Below are positions 21,044 through 21,782 of a stretch of DNA of 21,782 bases, in pieces. The stretch lies in assembly GCA_002423705.1 (NCBI GenBank), contig DINW01000031.1, positions 1 through 21,782 on the forward strand, written 5' to 3'. A model generated the notes under the pieces. The model saw only the letters and a list, made by a program, of their open reading frames with translations, searched no databases and was not told the origin of the DNA. Numbering within the stretch: position 1 is the stretch's first letter; the number at the start of each line of letters is the position of its first letter. The DNA is from Clostridium sp. UBA5530 (GTDB lineage: Bacteria > Bacillota > Clostridia > Clostridiales > Clostridiaceae). The translations under genes were made by a program, and so were the position numbers.

Positions 21044-21442
21044 ATGAATAAATGGATAGGTATAGGACGTTTGGTAAAAGACCCAGAGTTAAAATTTACA
21101 CCAGGTAATGGAACATCAGTAACTAATATAACCCTTGCAGTAGACAAGTATAATTCATCAAAAAAAGAAAAAGAAGCTGATTTTGTACCAGTAATTATTT
21201 GGGGAAAACAAGCTGAAAGCACAGCCAATTATATGAGTAAAGGTAGCCTTATAGCTATTAGTGGAAGAATACAAACTAGGTCATACGAAGATAAAGAAGG
21301 TAAGAAAAGATATGTAACAGAAGTCGTGGCGCAGGAGGTAAATTTCTTAAGCAAAGGTAAAGGGATGGAAAATCAAAGTTTTGAACAAGGTTTTGATGAA
21401 GACGTTACACCGGTTGATATTGATTCGGATATTCCATTTTAG
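21044..21442 (+). CDS. ssb: Single-stranded DNA-binding protein
   Basis: The 132-aa protein is a standard bacterial/phage SSB. The OB fold covers residues 1-105 (MNKWIGIGRLVKDPELKFTP, VTNITLAVDKY, ADFVPVIIWGKQAESTANYMSKGSLIAISGRIQTRSYEDKEGKKRYVTEVVAQEV). A short linker and the acidic tip DSDIPF, which docks partner proteins, follow. It protects single strands in phage replication and RecT-dependent recombination. It has a strong GAGGAGGAG before the ATG. The linker is short compared with the host type, which is common in phages. Confidence 0.95.
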   Translation: MNKWIGIGRLVKDPELKFTPGNGTSVTNITLAVDKYNSSKKEKEADFVPVIIWGKQAESTANYMSKGSLIAISGRIQTRSYEDKEGKKRYVTEVVAQEVNFLSKGKGMENQSFEQGFDEDVTPVDIDSDIPF

Positions 21443-21481
21443 CAATATGAAGATATCGTGAATTCGAAAGGAGTATAAAAT

Positions 21482-21760
21482 ATGAGTAATTTAAAAAAGG
21501 CTTTATATGTATTACTTTATGACCAGTATAATATACCAGATATAGATATAAATTGTGATGAAGAAGATTACATTAATTATATTATAAATGTGTTGATTCA
21601 GAAAAATGGAACGACTTGTCCTTTTAAAAGTTATGATTGTATAGGACATTGCAAAGTAAATCATATAGGCTGTGTGGAAGGCTTAAATATTGATTGTAAT
21701 AGAGAATATGAAGATATATGGCAAGATTTTATTGGCATAGAAAGCGAAGATAATATGTAA
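21482..21760 (+). CDS. Cys-rich phage protein of unknown function, 92 aa
   Basis: ATG 21482 follows AAAGGAGTATAAAAT. The N-terminal 45 residues are acidic and helical (LYVLLYDQYNIPDIDINCDEEDYINYIINVLIQ). The next part has Cys at spacings TTCPFKSYDCIGHCKVNHIGCVEGLNIDC plus His, which suggests a small zinc-binding knuckle. The C-terminus is acidic. Small Cys/His proteins of this kind are frequent near ssb in clostridial phages, but I do not know a function. The remaining 22 nt of the window hold nothing recognisable; the prophage continues outside. Confidence 0.65.
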   Translation: MSNLKKALYVLLYDQYNIPDIDINCDEEDYINYIINVLIQKNGTTCPFKSYDCIGHCKVNHIGCVEGLNIDCNREYEDIWQDFIGIESEDNM

Positions 21761-21782
21761 ATAATGTGAAGCAAATTAAAAA

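Overview
The window looks like a low-GC Firmicute chromosome, most likely a Clostridium of the botulinum/sporogenes type. Signs are very A+T-rich codon use, strong GGAGG ribosome binding sites, a SAM-I riboswitch on metK, and the recD2 - comF-like - comFC order that in clostridia normally precedes raiA (hpf) and secA. The species call is inference.

Region 1 (1-7835) is host housekeeping DNA: the 3' end of a tRNA and its terminator, a long non-coding leader with two large imperfect hairpins, a GNAT acetyltransferase, the riboswitch-controlled metK, nagA convergent to metK with a shared bidirectional terminator, and then a rightward operon of recD2, a strongly degenerate ComFA-like gene and comFC.

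Region 2 (7809-8135) is a junction. A near-consensus promoter inside the 3' end of comFC drives a structured RNA of about 200 nt, closed by a long-range helix (7845-7851 with 8041-8047) and followed by an intrinsic terminator. Position, length and structure fit the raiA-motif RNA. The expected raiA gene does not follow. Instead a leftward tyrosine integrase begins beside a tandem 11-bp repeat, so a prophage appears to have inserted between the RNA and its usual neighbour gene.

Region 3 (8139-21782, running off the right edge) is the lysogeny and early/replication part of that prophage. The leftward lysogeny arm holds integrase, an ImmA/IrrE-like metallopeptidase and an ImmR/CI-like repressor with two HTH domains in tandem. 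The rightward early operon holds a small ORF, a Cro-like HTH, an excisionase-like protein and a BRO-N/KilAC antirepressor. It also holds several small unknown proteins, including a 61-aa gene on the opposite strand and a 56-aa membrane protein absent from a simple long-ORF scan. These are followed by a recombination module (SbcC/Rad50-like ATPase with zinc hook, RecT annealase, metallo-beta-lactamase-fold protein), a replication module (DnaD-like initiator, DnaC-like helicase loader), small accessory proteins, a MazG-like protein and SSB.

The most interesting new structure is a six-copy 11-bp direct repeat (18310-18375) followed directly by an A+T-rich trinucleotide tract inside the initiator gene. 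This is the layout of an origin embedded in its own initiator, as in lambda O. Also notable are the raiA-type RNA as a prophage insertion point, four leftward promoter/RBS cassettes of one design (one lacking a convincing gene), and a perfect inverted repeat around the -10 of an antisense-oriented phage gene. No CRISPR array, insertion sequence, or structural, lysis or toxin gene is seen.
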